Assembly (NCBI RefSeq): GCF_901709675.1 | Contig: NC_051107.1 | Location: 1,793,501 to 1,857,500, forward strand | Source of the DNA: Syngnathus acus | Lineage: Eukaryota > Chordata > Actinopteri > Syngnathiformes > Syngnathidae | Direction: 5' to 3' | DNA: 64,000 nucleotides | Shown: in pieces, positions 12,401 through 24,935 of the stretch | Layout of the letters: every line of letters starts with the position of its first letter | How positions within the stretch are numbered: the first letter of the stretch is position 1 | Translations under genes and position numbers: made by a program | The notes under the pieces: model-generated | Database searches by the model: none | What the model saw: the letters and a program-made list of their open reading frames with translations, nothing else | Told to the model about the DNA's origin: nothing

Positions 12401-13705
12401 TGTTTACCCTCTTCCTTTGTCCTTGCTCCTTTTACCCTCCGACCCCGTGACACCATCCTAGTCTGAACCCAATGAATCGTCGTCGATCATTCATGCCTCT
12501 TAGCCCAAAAGCTAACCATGGCCGAGATAAGCCACGTTCCACTTATCTAATGAAAACCAGGGTCTATAATTCTTCTGTCGTGACGATGGCCTCTCGTGAA
12601 AGGTTACAAAGAAGCACTACTCCAGGGTGAAAAATGGAATCTAGGACTAAAGGAGCCACTTAATCCTCTGACCGCTTCCCATTTTGCGTTTCAAGTAAAT
12701 GAACAGTGTTTTTAGTTTGGCATTAATTAATGTTTGTCCAGCGAGTGCCAAGACGTCACATTATACCCGGGATAATGGACTCCATGTGATCACGGGACCA
12801 TAACTCAAACCTTTCTATCTCGACTGACGTTTTTTGAATGAATGCAAAGGCGGCATCACCTGCCAAGTCTTCCTTCGCATTCAATCACATGGTGACGCCA
12901 TTCATCACACCATGCCATTCGCCTCTTAAAAAAGTGTTTTCAAATTCAACCCCACACACGCACAAGTGGAATAATGACCAATTCTCTGCGCTATTATTCT
13001 CTTATCAAAGCCCATAAGTCATTCTACCCCACCCAGTGTCACGGCTGATATAAATATTGTCTGGCGGCAGGGTGGAATGCTGCATACAAACAAGAAATAG
13101 GCCTCAGACCTGTTTTTCTTTCACAAAGATGGCTGCTGAGAGTATTGCGGGGATTTGCTTTAAAGCATCCATGATGCTTTGAATCATTTCCCATTTTTAT
13201 ATCTCGCCGCGCTGGCGTTGGTTGGACTGCGGGGAATCGTGCCCGACAGCTGGCTGAGTTTCCGCCTGACGGCAGTCCTCTTCCATCTTCATCATTTCCT
13301 TCTTCTTGTTTCAACAAGTCTTTAAACTGGTGTTTTGGTATTTTGGACCTTTAGAATTCAAAGTGGATAAAATTGTAACGAGTTTTCTACTTAGATGGAG
13401 TTGGTATAATGAGAACAGGAGAAGTGTCCCACTGTCCTGTCTCAAGCTTGAGCCAAACAAGCGACCAGCAGATCTGCAAAGTGGATCCTGTGGCGTTTGA
13501 GTGGCCCTGAGCATCTGACAGTTCCTGGCGGAGAAGATGGGAAAGTGTGGTAGAGATTACTTGTAGTTTAGATTTGAAATATATATTTTCTTAAAACTAT
13601 GTACAGTTACTTGGAACAAGACATTCCAAATAACCTGGGGTGATGTGCCACATGCTGCTTCACCATTATGATCTGAACATGTCATAAATATTTTTGTTTT
13701 TTTAG

Positions 13706-13888
13706 CTCCTGACCATTGACGACGACTTCTGCGGCCTGGACATGAACGCACCCCTCGGGGTGTCGCAGATGGTGCACGGTAGGCCCCTCTTCTCCGACGC
13801 CAATGATAAGATGACCTCCGTCGTGGCCTACGTCTACAAGAACCACTCGCTGGTCTTCGTGGGCACCAAGAGCGGGCGCGTGAAGAAG
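13706..13888 (+). CDS. plxna4: Plexin-A4, second coding exon (sema domain continued)
   Basis: 183 nt encode 61 residues in phase with the preceding exon (GCG|CTC), from [20 protein letters not shown] to [11 protein letters not shown]. This segment of the sema propeller is nearly invariant in plexin-A4 ([14 protein letters not shown], DRMTSV-like [15 protein letters not shown]). It contains a cysteine at about residue 420 of the protein and an NHS sequon at about 457. The acceptor is a T-rich tract plus AG at 13704-13705 and the donor is GTAAGA at 13889, phase 0. The two exons give 472 residues of a receptor that is usually about 1,900 residues, so the gene is incomplete in this window. Reading through the donor adds 53 codons before a stop at 14048-14050. 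Confidence 0.93.
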
Positions 13889-14268
13889 GTAAGATGGAGT
13901 CACCTTTCCGAAATGCCGCGTAAGGGAGCGTGTATGCTGCGTATGACAGGAAGGATAGTTGTAGTAAGGCGGATTGACTTTCAGGCAAACCCGCTGAGTC
14001 GGCTGTATTTGCTTCGACGAGTGGTGCGTGTATGTGCATGCGTGCGATGAATTTGAGTGTGTTGTGAGGAAGCGGAGGTGTGATCAAGAGAACCCCTGAG
14101 GGGGGATTTGATTCCTGCAGCCAAACCTATCTGGTGTCTTTCTACATCCTCCTCGTCCATTACCCACACACACATGCTTCCTGTGCATCCTCTGCATCAC
14201 AAGTCTTCTTTTCTCCACTTTGGACTTAAATCCAGGCGCCCCCTTGGGGGGTCGGAAATGGGTTTCCC

Positions 14269-14321
14269 ACATCAGCATGTTACAGAAGTTGCTAGACAGC
14301 ACACATCAGCATGTTGCAGAA
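14269..14321. repeat. Short direct repeat, 34-bp period
   Basis: ACATCAGCATGTT(A/G)CAGAA occurs at 14269 and again at 14303, a minor local duplication inside the intron. Confidence 0.7.
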
Positions 14322-17168
14322 CTGATTGGTCGTCTTATCTGTTTCTTCAGGCACATTTAAATTCAAATACAGTTTTTTTGACTATGTATTCATAACAATT
14401 TGCTGCCTGTGTAATTTCGATTTAGTTGACTGTCTGAAGTAAACTGGTATTTTTTTTGTACCATGGAAGATCACCGATCACGTCACATGACAGTCGGAGA
14501 GCCCGTGGCTAAACACGATTTGTAAAGCGAAACGTGACTAGGATAAGCTACGTACCAACGTGTTACGGCTCGTACCTTGATCGTCCCCCCTCGGCCTTTC
14601 CCCGGGCTAATGGGATGACGCGAGGTGTGATCGCTAGCTAGCTCTTTTTTTGCTCTTGATATAAGGCCGTGGCTGTGACTAACTCTGGGCCAGTGACGGG
14701 TCTAAAGAAAACCGCCTTACAAGCGAGGGAAGGTTGAGCTGGAGGACAGCTGCTATGTCTTGAAGATGAACCATTCCAGAGACGAAAAGTGAACCGGAGA
14801 AATATGGCCAAGCGCTGCCAACACACACAAGCAAATGGTGATTTTGACACTGTTTGTTCTACTTGATTACCAACCTCCTTCCTGTGTTTGTTTTGCTGCT
14901 TTTATTGCACACCGGGGCCCCGAGTGGCTCGGGCGGCGCTCTTTCGCGTAATAACCATCATGCTGCAGAGCAACTATATAATCATATTTTATACCTGCTG
15001 CTCATGTATGGTAATGAGCAGCAAATTTAGTGTCTGCGGGTAATAAAAGCGTCGGCGTACAAATACAGTATACCTTCAAATCCTTTTCAGAGGCCACTCG
15101 ATTTTTTTTTTCTAAAACACTAATAGTCAATTTCATGTGAAATCTGCTTATTTGGCTGCTGTTCTTTTCAGCATATGGCAGACATGTTGGACAGAAGGTG
15201 ATCAATATCCCGGCATCACAAGCCCCCATTACAAGCCAATACTCTCCTCCCCATACGCGCCCGGGCTCCTCCCCGGTCGTTAAAGTGTATACCATTAGAT
15301 GACATCACGGGCAATAAAAGACAACAGCACAACAATAAAAGGTCCGAGCATCGCTCCACCTCCTTTATCAGTGATTTTATAAGCCCCCCCTCCTGACTAA
15401 TGGATGTTGATTTATATACACTGGCCCACCTCAACTTGTTCCATCCATAAGCCTCTCCCCTGTTTTTTTCAGCTTTTAACTGTTATTTATAGTCCTGTGA
15501 GCGACACATCCGTCTGAATAAAAATGAGCGTTACGGTAAAATAGAGTAGATGGACCTTAATGCACCGTTGTTTGGATCCAGCTCCATTTTATGACATCAT
15601 GAATTTAAGAGGGGCGTGGAAGCGTTAGCGAATGAAATTTTGTGTGCTTGTGAAATGTTTCTATTTGACGGCTTGGAATAATATTTTGTTTGGCTCGCGG
15701 ACTTGAGGGTATCTTACGGCCATTACGACAATTGATGGTAAACGCGTACGGCTCGACGAGGATCGTCGTTTAATAATATAGACAAACACTCGTGCTTTGG
15801 GTCAAAGGCTAGCATAAGGCGCTAATGTTGTCTTACGTCAACCAGATCGGAAGCTCTTCGCCTGATTGGTAATATGCGTTGTCTCATCCTTGTCAAGGTG
15901 TTAATGGTGTTTTCTGTCAAGTTATAAATCAAAAACAATCAGAGAATGCTTTACAACCAAATAGCACTAATAAATAAACACGAGGCTTTGCCAAGATTGG
16001 ATCGATACAGGCCGGCTAAAGTGGAAGTGCGCCACTGGATTCATTTCATTGTTTATTTTATGATTGTGCAAAAAACAAGACGTCATTTTCAGGAATGAGT
16101 CACTTTTTGAAGTAACATAGAACTCACTTATATTTGTCGTTGACTGTGGCGGAGGAAGAAGTAGCAGAAAATTCCGGAAAAGCTCAGTTCCTGAATTGAA
16201 AGTGCAGTCTCGAGAGTTGGAGAAGTGCTTTGAAGACGCGAGCGCTGTTTTTTTTTTTGCTTTCATGGTCGACCAACTTTAAATTGGTTCCCTCTCGAAA
16301 AGGAGACACTTGATCTAAACTCATTCCGATGCCCGCATACAAAAGGGACCCTCCGAAATCGTCTCACCTGAGTCTATCCATGCCGATACAAACGGTAAAC
16401 TATCCGACTAGCTTCCTTTTGAATTTCCCACCCGTCTTTCTCGGTCTGCGTATAGCTGAGTGGAGTTCTTTGATGGCCGCCTCCTGCCATATGGCGTCTG
16501 TCGGTTTCACTCTAAGATGGAGATGTGATGGAGATGAAAGGCCTCCGTTGTTAGGGTGAGGTTTAAAGCCATCGCTCACAGGTCACTGGTCAAGGGGAAA
16601 TCCTCTCCCCCCTCCTGCAGGCATCGGGTTAGCGTATGGTCATTTGCTCACGCTGCATATTAGCACGGATGGAAACCAGAGTGGAGACCGAGGACTGCCT
16701 GCAGAGGTGCTAATGCAGCTCCCCTCTGACTCTCCCAATGGGGAGTATTGGCTCCCCACACAATGAGCAGCTAACCTTGAACTTGACACGAGGATGTCGG
16801 CTCGAACAAGGATGAAACTGGGCATGCAAAAGCTAAGGCCAAATCGTTTCAGTTTTTTCCTAATCATTTGTCAGAATTTGGCGAGAGCCGAGTGTCAGGT
16901 TGTGACAGTGCAGTCACCTCTTAACACGGCTTGCTTCTTTCTAATCTGTACCAATCAGACAGACAAGAAGTTTGAGGCCAATGACGCATGACGAATGTGA
17001 AAGAGGAAGTAAAATCCAAGACAATTCGTGTCCGTCATATCAGCTGTTGACATCAGCACCAAACAGGTCAATCTCTACACGTGATGGTTAATGTCTGCTG
17101 TTGCGAAAGGGAAAGGTCAACGTCTTCCCTCAACCTTCTGTCAATTTCCCACTTTGCTGCCCTACAAA

Positions 17169-17184
17169 CCCCCCCCCCCCCCCC
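17169..17184. repeat. Poly-C tract (16 C)
   Basis: Uninterrupted run of 16 C on the + strand; similar 15-nt runs occur at 23096 (C) and 36360 (G). These are prone to sequencing length error. Confidence 0.95.
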
Positions 17185-17771
17185 TCCACCTGAGTCGTGT
17201 TTTTTTTGGTGAGCTCCCGCTGCCCTCCTCATCACAAACATGCCATTTAGCTGCCATTGTATTAATCCGCTTACTGGATTCACAATGCTGTGTCACTCCT
17301 CCTCTCGAGTCGACACTCTTCCTTGAGATGTTTATCGCTCTGGACTGTTCCCATATGTTGCGTGGGTTGATAGCGTCCTTGTTTTTGCCCGCGTGTTTGT
17401 TCGTCTTGTCTCCGCGATGGTGTCGGTTAGCTCTCGATGCAGATTATTGAAACAAGCCGAGGCGCGGTCAGTGGAGCAGAGGATTAACTGCTAAGAGCTA
17501 ATGATGAAATATGCCGGAGGATGTGTCGGCATTGTGCTCCAAAATCCATTCACCGCCCAACCGCCGTTGTTACGCTATCAGAACACGTAGACAGCAAAGC
17601 ACCGCAACACGACCCATTCCGGCCCTTAGTCCAAACTCCTGCTGCATGCGGCTAGCATTGAGAGAATGCTAATGTTTCCCGCGCTGTTAAGTATTCCGCG
17701 GCAGTGCTTCCCAATTGACTTGGCGCTATATGTGTGTGTTGCTGCTCCCTTACCAGCTAATGCAGCAGCGT

Positions 17772-17785
17772 GTTGCCATGGTAAC
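17772..17785. promoter_or_regulatory. RFX-type X-box motif
   Basis: GTTGCCATGGTAAC fits the palindromic X-box consensus at all fixed positions. Located in the long intron after the second visible coding exon. Confidence 0.55.
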
Positions 17786-20700
17786 AGGCGGCTATCACTA
17801 GCATATACTGACTGAATTGAAAAAACAAGGCGGGAAACGACAGGCCTAAAAAGTGAGCCTAAAAAGCCCCATAGAGAGACACATAGGAAGACGTAGCGAA
17901 GTGTTTGTCATAAAAAAAATCGACATATGCTGACGTATGGGGTGTGAAGGATATACCGCATCGCTTCCTCCTACGCTAACAATTAGCAAGTTAGCACGTT
18001 TGCATGACTGACTCAGCAGATGGGAAATGCGTTGTGGAAATAGCCGGTCACCTTCAGTGTGTCGTTTAGGTGTGTATTTATAGCCAGGCTTTTTCACCTT
18101 CTCGTCGGGGCTTCTTCATAATTGATAAGCTTGCTCGCTTGATACAATGGCGGTTTTGCCGCTATGATTCACGGTCGTTGTAGTCCTTTACCTTCCTGTT
18201 ATCTTCAAACTCCCCCAAAAACTAAATTAGTATTCCGAAAGGAAGTAGAGGGAAATGTGTTTTACTCCCCCAATGGGAAGCCCGGAGAGGCCGGAATTGG
18301 CGAGCGAGAATAATGGGTCCAAGCTGACGGAGATGGAGAGAGCAACGATGGAGACAGCCTGTTGGGACGAAAATATTCTGCTGTTCATTTTTGCGCAGCT
18401 ATTAAGGCAAGTATAGCGGCGGCGAGACATTTAGAGAGGCCATTCGCGCCTTCCGTGTTTTTGTGGTGGCTGAAGGGCTCGAGTAGGCAGAGAGAGATAC
18501 TGAAAAGGGAAAATGACTCACTTTTCATGTGAGATTTTTTTTTTGTGCGTGTTTGTAACCTGACGGTTTGTACCGCAGTTGACTCTGAGCGTTGACGGCT
18601 CGGGGTTAAGAAAAGGACGTGGCGAGGTCTGACACATCATGGACTCTTTGATCCAACAAATCATTTTACAGTATTGCCATTGGCTGCCGTTTGTACTCAA
18701 GTTTTTTTTTTCTTTCTCCTATCATTGCCTTAACATACTTGCTCCTCTATCGTGTAACATCACAGTCTCTAATAACCACTCAATGGCTGGCACACAGCAG
18801 CGTGTCGGATCATTTATCAAAACATCCCAGTCGCTCATTTGTTAATATCGTGCATGGATTTCCGAGAACATCACAGCAGCGGGTTCAGCTCGTGTTATGA
18901 TCTCAACTCCTTCCCTATCCTGGAAGTCATCTAATCACACAGTGAGCAGCGACACAATGCTCCCATCCACATCTTTGACACCCTCAAAGAGCTTGTTTGA
19001 GTTCTTACCCTCCATCTCGCCTATTAAGCCCACTTGAAAAGCTGTGCGTCTACTCAGCCAGTTAATTAGCGGCGCTATTAACGGCCCTCAGCCATAGCCT
19101 GTTATTGTCAAGGCAGCAAACGGGGAGATAATTATGCACAACTTTTCTCTCGCCTTCACACGACGACTGCCGGATCACCGAGTCTGTCAACACCCTGAAC
19201 TTGTATGCGGGTTTTTTACATGGCAACACTTTCATACTGGTGATAAACACTAGGTTGAGTGTTGTCTTGAATTGTTGAAAAGCTAAACTTTTGAGCTAAC
19301 CTAGCTAGCTTAACTTCACAGTTCATCCAGCTAGCTTACCGGCGTAAACATTGTGTCAGCCCTTCGTCTGTGCGAGTATAAGTCAAAGTGAAATAGAGTC
19401 TTTCATTGGTTTTTGCCAATTGTCACACATCATCAAATGTTTTGGTTTTAATTATTTTAAATTAGTTGCTTAAGTCGACTCGAGTCCAAGGCGTGTGACT
19501 CGCCTTTGGTTTCTCCTGCGATGTTTCACAAGATTTGTTGTGTTGCCATATTTTAAAACGGACTGATTGTACATGACCAAATGTTTTTATCCGAGAATCA
19601 ATTTTGAAGCAAGAAGGTCTGATATTAGAGCTACGTGTGTTCAAACCTTCGATGGTAGCTCCAGCACAGCATGAACTAGCCCCACGCGGCACTCATTCAA
19701 TTACCCATTCTCAAAGGTCATTTACATTTTGTTGTTGATTAAATGCTATATAAAATGTTTACGGTAGCAGCAGCACCTCCCGAAAATGAACAACTTATTA
19801 TTTTTTTATTAGGACTATAGCGTAGGAGTGTTGAATAATCGCACGGGGACTGTTCGTTTGAGCTTCGGCGGTAGGGAAAGAAAAAAAATCAATAGGATGT
19901 CTACAGCTAATCACACAGTGTGTTCTTGCGTTGCCCACTGAATGGATGACTGGAGGGGGCGTAATCGTGCTGAGCCCACTTTGTAATTTTCCGTGAGTGC
20001 CTCTGTTGGGTAAGCTTCAGTGTTCGGTTAAGAAAAGCATTTTCTAAACTTTTTTTTGAGGTTTGAGGTTTGAGGACTAAATAGGCAGCAGCGTTCTTTT
20101 ATTGGGTACTTGAACAGATGAGAATATTAGTAGCAATCATTTTCTTTAATAGTTACTCGAAATAAAATGATATTTTGTGTTCCCATTTGGCCGCTTACAT
20201 GTTAAAAAAAAATTCTGGTGAAAACAAATAACATCGGAGGAAAAAATTGACGTCAGGGTTGATCAGTTCTTCTGCCTTTTAAATTGATGTCACTGTATTA
20301 CTCACAGACTCTGTGCGTGTCGCTATATAGAGGACACGGCACTGCAGGTGAGGCACCCCCCCGCCCCGCCTCACTCCCACTCACCAACCAATCATTGCTC
20401 ACCGTTGGTCTCTTGGGGCGACCGGTGCCCTCGCTCACCTTTCTTTTTTTTCCATCCTCCACTGCTCCCATCTTCCTTCCTCTCACTTTGCAGCCTCACA
20501 ACTGGGTCATTCCTTCTCTCCCTGCAGGCAACGGCAGGTACGATGAATTCGAGTACACTTTAAGGCTATAAACTTAATTGAGGACTGCAAACGGAACAGC
20601 GGTTTCCTCTATTGGGACGAACATTCTCGATGATTATATCATTAATCAGACGTTAATCTCTGATATGAGAAAATCATTTCTGGTATAACGGACAAAAAAT

Positions 20701-23095
20701 AAAAAAGATGGAATGTTCGGTATCGTCCGTATGAGACTGTTTTTTTTTTCGGTTTCACAGTTGTAACCGTATCCGGCTTCAAAGTACACCTCATGGACGT
20801 TAAGAAAATTTTGAAGGTTCATTCAAATCTCTGGTCCGGATTAGTTTCGGTTTCACTGTTGATTGCAACGACGGGGGAGTGGATAATCGTCTAATGTCTC
20901 GTGATTTTGGTAACCAAAACAACGTGACCGAGCTCTTCCTGTGTACACATCCTGATATAATTCTTGCTGAATAAACAATGGTGAAAACGGTTGACCCGAG
21001 TTATGTTTAGAAAAGTCATGATTGCATGACAGTTTATATATGTTTGCTTTGCCTTATTCACCAGTTCATATGACACCGCTTCCCGTACGCATAATCTCAT
21101 AGTAACACATACACAAACACGCTGTGCGGTGCGAGGGCGGCGATGTCGCCATTTCGATTCCTCGACTGAGCAGATGTGAGTGTAAACATTCGCCAGTGTG
21201 ACACCTTTGATTCATTTATACAGTGATTTTTTTTTTAATCACATATCCCTTGTCACAATCCACTAAAAAGTGAGCCATTTTTAATCCTTTTCCTTTCCGT
21301 CCTTGATTCTTGACATACGGGCACCCGGGGAAATTGGACTTCCAAGGATACTTTGATGTGCAACCCTCCCTTGTTCCCTTCACACCAATCCCCCCCTTTC
21401 CCCCTCAGTCTGCTTTCAGTGACGAAATCTCAACACAGCATCTTGTCTACAACTCTTCCCTCTAGAGATGAAGTCCTTGTTTTTTTTGCTCATGCATGTA
21501 ATCAATTTCTACCCTTTTAATAAAGCTAAGCGGTAACGTTTAGGAAGTTTGCTTTGCGACATGGAAGCCACTCAAATCTACCAGGGGGGAAAAAAACCAC
21601 ATTGTTTCATCTCTGTGTTTGGGTTGCAAAACTGTAGAGGAAGTCAGACGGGAATGAAACGGCGGACGTTCCATCTGGTTTGGTCTCAAAAATGACTTAC
21701 AGACCAAATCAAACCTCTGTCCTCTTCCCCTTCTGCCACCATGGCTACCATCTGGCACATACCCCTGGTAGCTACGTTACAACCACAGAGATTAAACCCA
21801 AGTGCTGTACCGTTTTTGTTGAAAGGATTCTGGCTCAGTTCAATTCAGTCTTACGAGTACCTGGTGTTAGGCTACAATGGCCTCCACTTCAGTTTTGACT
21901 ACCGTTTCCTGGCGTCTGAACACAGTACAGATGCTAGCGCGTGTGCTAAAACGCGTTGGCAGGCGTCGCGTCTACCACAACGTGGGCTGCAGACTTGGCG
22001 GCCAAAGACACGAATGGCGTAGACGTCGAAGTTCCTTTTCACCTTTATCACGGTAAAACACGGAATTCCGGTTGAAGCTTGTTTTTCCTCTTCTTCCAGA
22101 CTTCTTTGCATTGACTGATCTGTTTGTCAAGCTTTTTTAATTGGAAAACGCTCTCCCAGCGGGCTCGCATGGCGCCGTCCTTCTTGAAGCTTCTTTTATT
22201 TAATACCGTGTTTGAGATCAGCGGGCCGGCTTGCAGCTGCTGGATAAGCCATTCGTTTGTGATTAGTATATAAGGCCAACATGTCTACTAGCGTTTGAAT
22301 AATGAGCTTGTGGTGACAGTTGGGGCGCACTGTAGTTTTCGTGGGTGGAGGGATGGTGGGTTGGGGGAGGGGGGGAATGAAGCAGGGTGGTGTGCAACAT
22401 GAACAAATGAGCAGGAGGAAGCGAGGGTCTACTCTCATCTTTTCGGAAACCATGATGCCTCGGCTTCATTCGTCTCCAAGGAGAGTCAGAGCGCCTCTAG
22501 AGTTTTGTGTTACTGTTGTTGCACTGCTAGCTTTAGCATAATCCTTACCTTGTTTCTTCATCTTTGGTAGTGTTAGAAAAGAAACGGCAAGACATCTTTC
22601 CATCACTGCGCCCTGGCGACCGCACACTGAAGCTTCTTAATGTTAAATGGCCTCTAATTCTCTGTATCGCCGGATTATCCATAATTGATTTATGGATGAG
22701 GAGTAAAATTACTCATCATTTGAGGGAGAAAAGAGGACATTTTGTCTCCGGGCTTGAGCGTAGCGAGCTTTGTTCGAAGCTAATGGAGGATCTTAGCTTC
22801 AGGCCGTCTTTACGATCACAGCTGGAAAATGTGATGTTACATTTAAAGCAGATTGTTGTCACTGTGATAGAAGAGTACACCTGAGGCTATCATTGTGTAA
22901 GATTTAAAGGCAACAAAAAGCGTTGTTGGCAAACGTTATATTAAACCGTACACGACATACACTGTGTTGTCTTCTCATACTGTGAGTGTCTAAGCTTGTA
23001 AAGAAACTAATCCCCCAAACCTGATCTCTTATTTTGTTAGCAAACAGTAATAAAAACTCACATTAGATCCATTTCACCGCAGTTGTGTGTGTGTT

Positions 23096-23110
23096 CCCCC
23101 CCCCCCCCCC
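23096..23110. repeat. Poly-C tract (15 C)
   Basis: Uninterrupted run of 15 C following a short GT run. Confidence 0.95.
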
Positions 23111-23201
23111 TCGTCGTTCACTTAATAAAAGCCTCCATGAGAGTGGAGGCATTCTCCTCTCCGGTTTCTTCCTCGGCGATAGCATATCTCGACCCTCTGC
23201 A

Positions 23202-23227
23202 GTTGCTAGGCTGCGTTGCTAGGCAAC
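23202..23227. promoter_or_regulatory. X-box motif with an adjacent half-site duplication
   Basis: GTTGCTAGGCAAC at 23215-23227 is a perfect X-box palindrome with a single-base centre. GTTGCTAGG occurs immediately before it at 23202, giving two half-sites 13 bp apart. RFX binding is inferred from the motif alone. Confidence 0.5.
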
Positions 23228-24775
23228 TCATATCTACTATTATGGGATTCGAGCGGACTCAATGGGGAAGTTTAGAGCCGACAAGCTGGCCCTCTGTTTG
23301 TACGCTCTGCGGTATCATGTTGCGCACGATTTTCGATTGTGCTGAAGAGTCGTCAACAACAGCTGCAACTTGGAAATTAAGTTTGCGAGTAGTTTGCGGC
23401 AAGGTCAGTTAGCGTAGATAAAATACAACATTATTTTCATATCTTCAAGGACATGCTGGAACTTTGAGAGATCAAAATCAAGCAGCTAACATTATGTTAA
23501 GGTCTCTGTACTGTTGAATTATCGCTCTAAACCAAAATATTTGCAAACGAGCCACATGCAGCGTCAAATATCTTTTATTCAGGCACGTACGGAGGCAAGT
23601 TAAGGTCAAGGTGAAGTACCAGTTGAGAGCCGGCCAATTTATACGACAACGACCCAGCGTAGCTCTCGACGTTCGCACAATGCGATGCATGCGCACACAA
23701 ACAAACAGTCTTCCTCTACGCCTGATATCGATCGCTTCCCTCATTCTCGGACTCTTCAAAGGTGACTCTTAGACCTTCCCAATCCCCCTCCATTAAAAGT
23801 ATTGCACTTGAATCAAATCTGTCACACTTGACGGGAATGTCGTAAAGCAACACGTCACCCTGAGTGGGCATTGTTTTGTAAGTCGGACGATGAAAAGTTT
23901 GTCTTTTTTTTAAAGCTAAAATGAGTTTCCGTAAGCCGTCAATCAGAGCGTGGATTGTATCATCCGAGTATGGCCCTGTTTGTTGGTTTTCGCAGGGTCA
24001 CTTGAATCATGTCTAGTAAAGCTTTTACACAAAATGAGCTCCCATAAAGACAATGGGAGTGTTTGAGTGCATATGGTGTGATGAATGGTCCAATGGGCTG
24101 AGTAGAGTAGAGTGTCCATAAAACACCTAAAATGTCCTTACTCTCTTTCTGGCTTATTGTCCATCCTTTCATCTTTACTGTTTCTCATCACTTGTTTGCC
24201 TTGTGTTGTGTCTCTACTCGCTCATGTCATCCATCTCTCTTCGCTTCTCTCTTTCGTTCTGTGCTTCTGGCTACAAACGACAAAAAAAAACTCCAAACAA
24301 ATGAGAGTAATATCGTTTTACGGGACAGCGACTTCAAAGTTTGTTTCGCCCCCCAAAAAAAGTCCCTGAGGGGATAGAGTGAGGACGGACGTTTGAGAGG
24401 GTGATGCTGGTGAAAGGCAGACAAGACTGAGCAAGTGTGCTCTGTTATTTGAATAAATAAGTTGTTTTTTGATGATTCGTTTTCCTCTTTCAGTTCTTGA
24501 AAGGCTACGAAAGATCCGTTTTTGCTATTTGTATTGTAATCAGATCACCTTGAATGGGTTTCTCAATGTACAAATGTGGCATCGTCCAACAAATGAAACA
24601 TCCAATTTGATCAAAATTCTAAATTCAGTGTACTTATATATCCCGATTATATGATTACAAATCAATATCAAACGTATTTGAGTGTAATCTCCAGAATCCC
24701 ACGCCATACTCTGCCAACAGCAAAGGATGTTTTTCTATCTTTTGGTCCCATTTTAAACCCATCTACATTGCTACT

Positions 24776-24935
24776 AGCTTCATGCTAGCTAGCGCTAATC
24801 TAGGTAGCCCCTCAGGTCATTGCAAATTACCATTGATTTGTTGCTACTATGGTGTTAGCCGCCCAACAGGGAGAAGCTAGCTGGCTAAATAGTTTCGTTG
24901 ATAGGACAGCGTTAGCTAGCTAATTATTTGCAGAA
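24776..24935. other. Stretch dense in GCTAGC-type words
   Basis: The words CTAGCTAGC, GCTAGC and TTAGCTAGC recur many times in about 160 bp. A similar density is seen at about 26690-26830 next to the LINE tail, and weaker at 10455-10500 and 19290-19340. I do not recognise a specific element; it may be degenerate simple sequence. Confidence 0.4.

Larger units (their letters stand above)
5724..13705 (+). other. plxna4: plxna4 intron between the two visible coding exons (7,982 bp)
   Basis: Bounded by a GTGAGT donor at 5724 and a T-rich acceptor ending in AG at 13704-13705, phase 0. If unspliced, the reading frame runs 18 codons into the intron and stops at 5778-5780. Content: a GT microsatellite near 6633, A/T-rich stretches, an RFX-type X-box at 7936, an ATTA-rich stretch near 8840-8945, and a probable dispersed repeat around 9211-9455. 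No additional exon or nested gene is recognisable. Confidence 0.85.
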
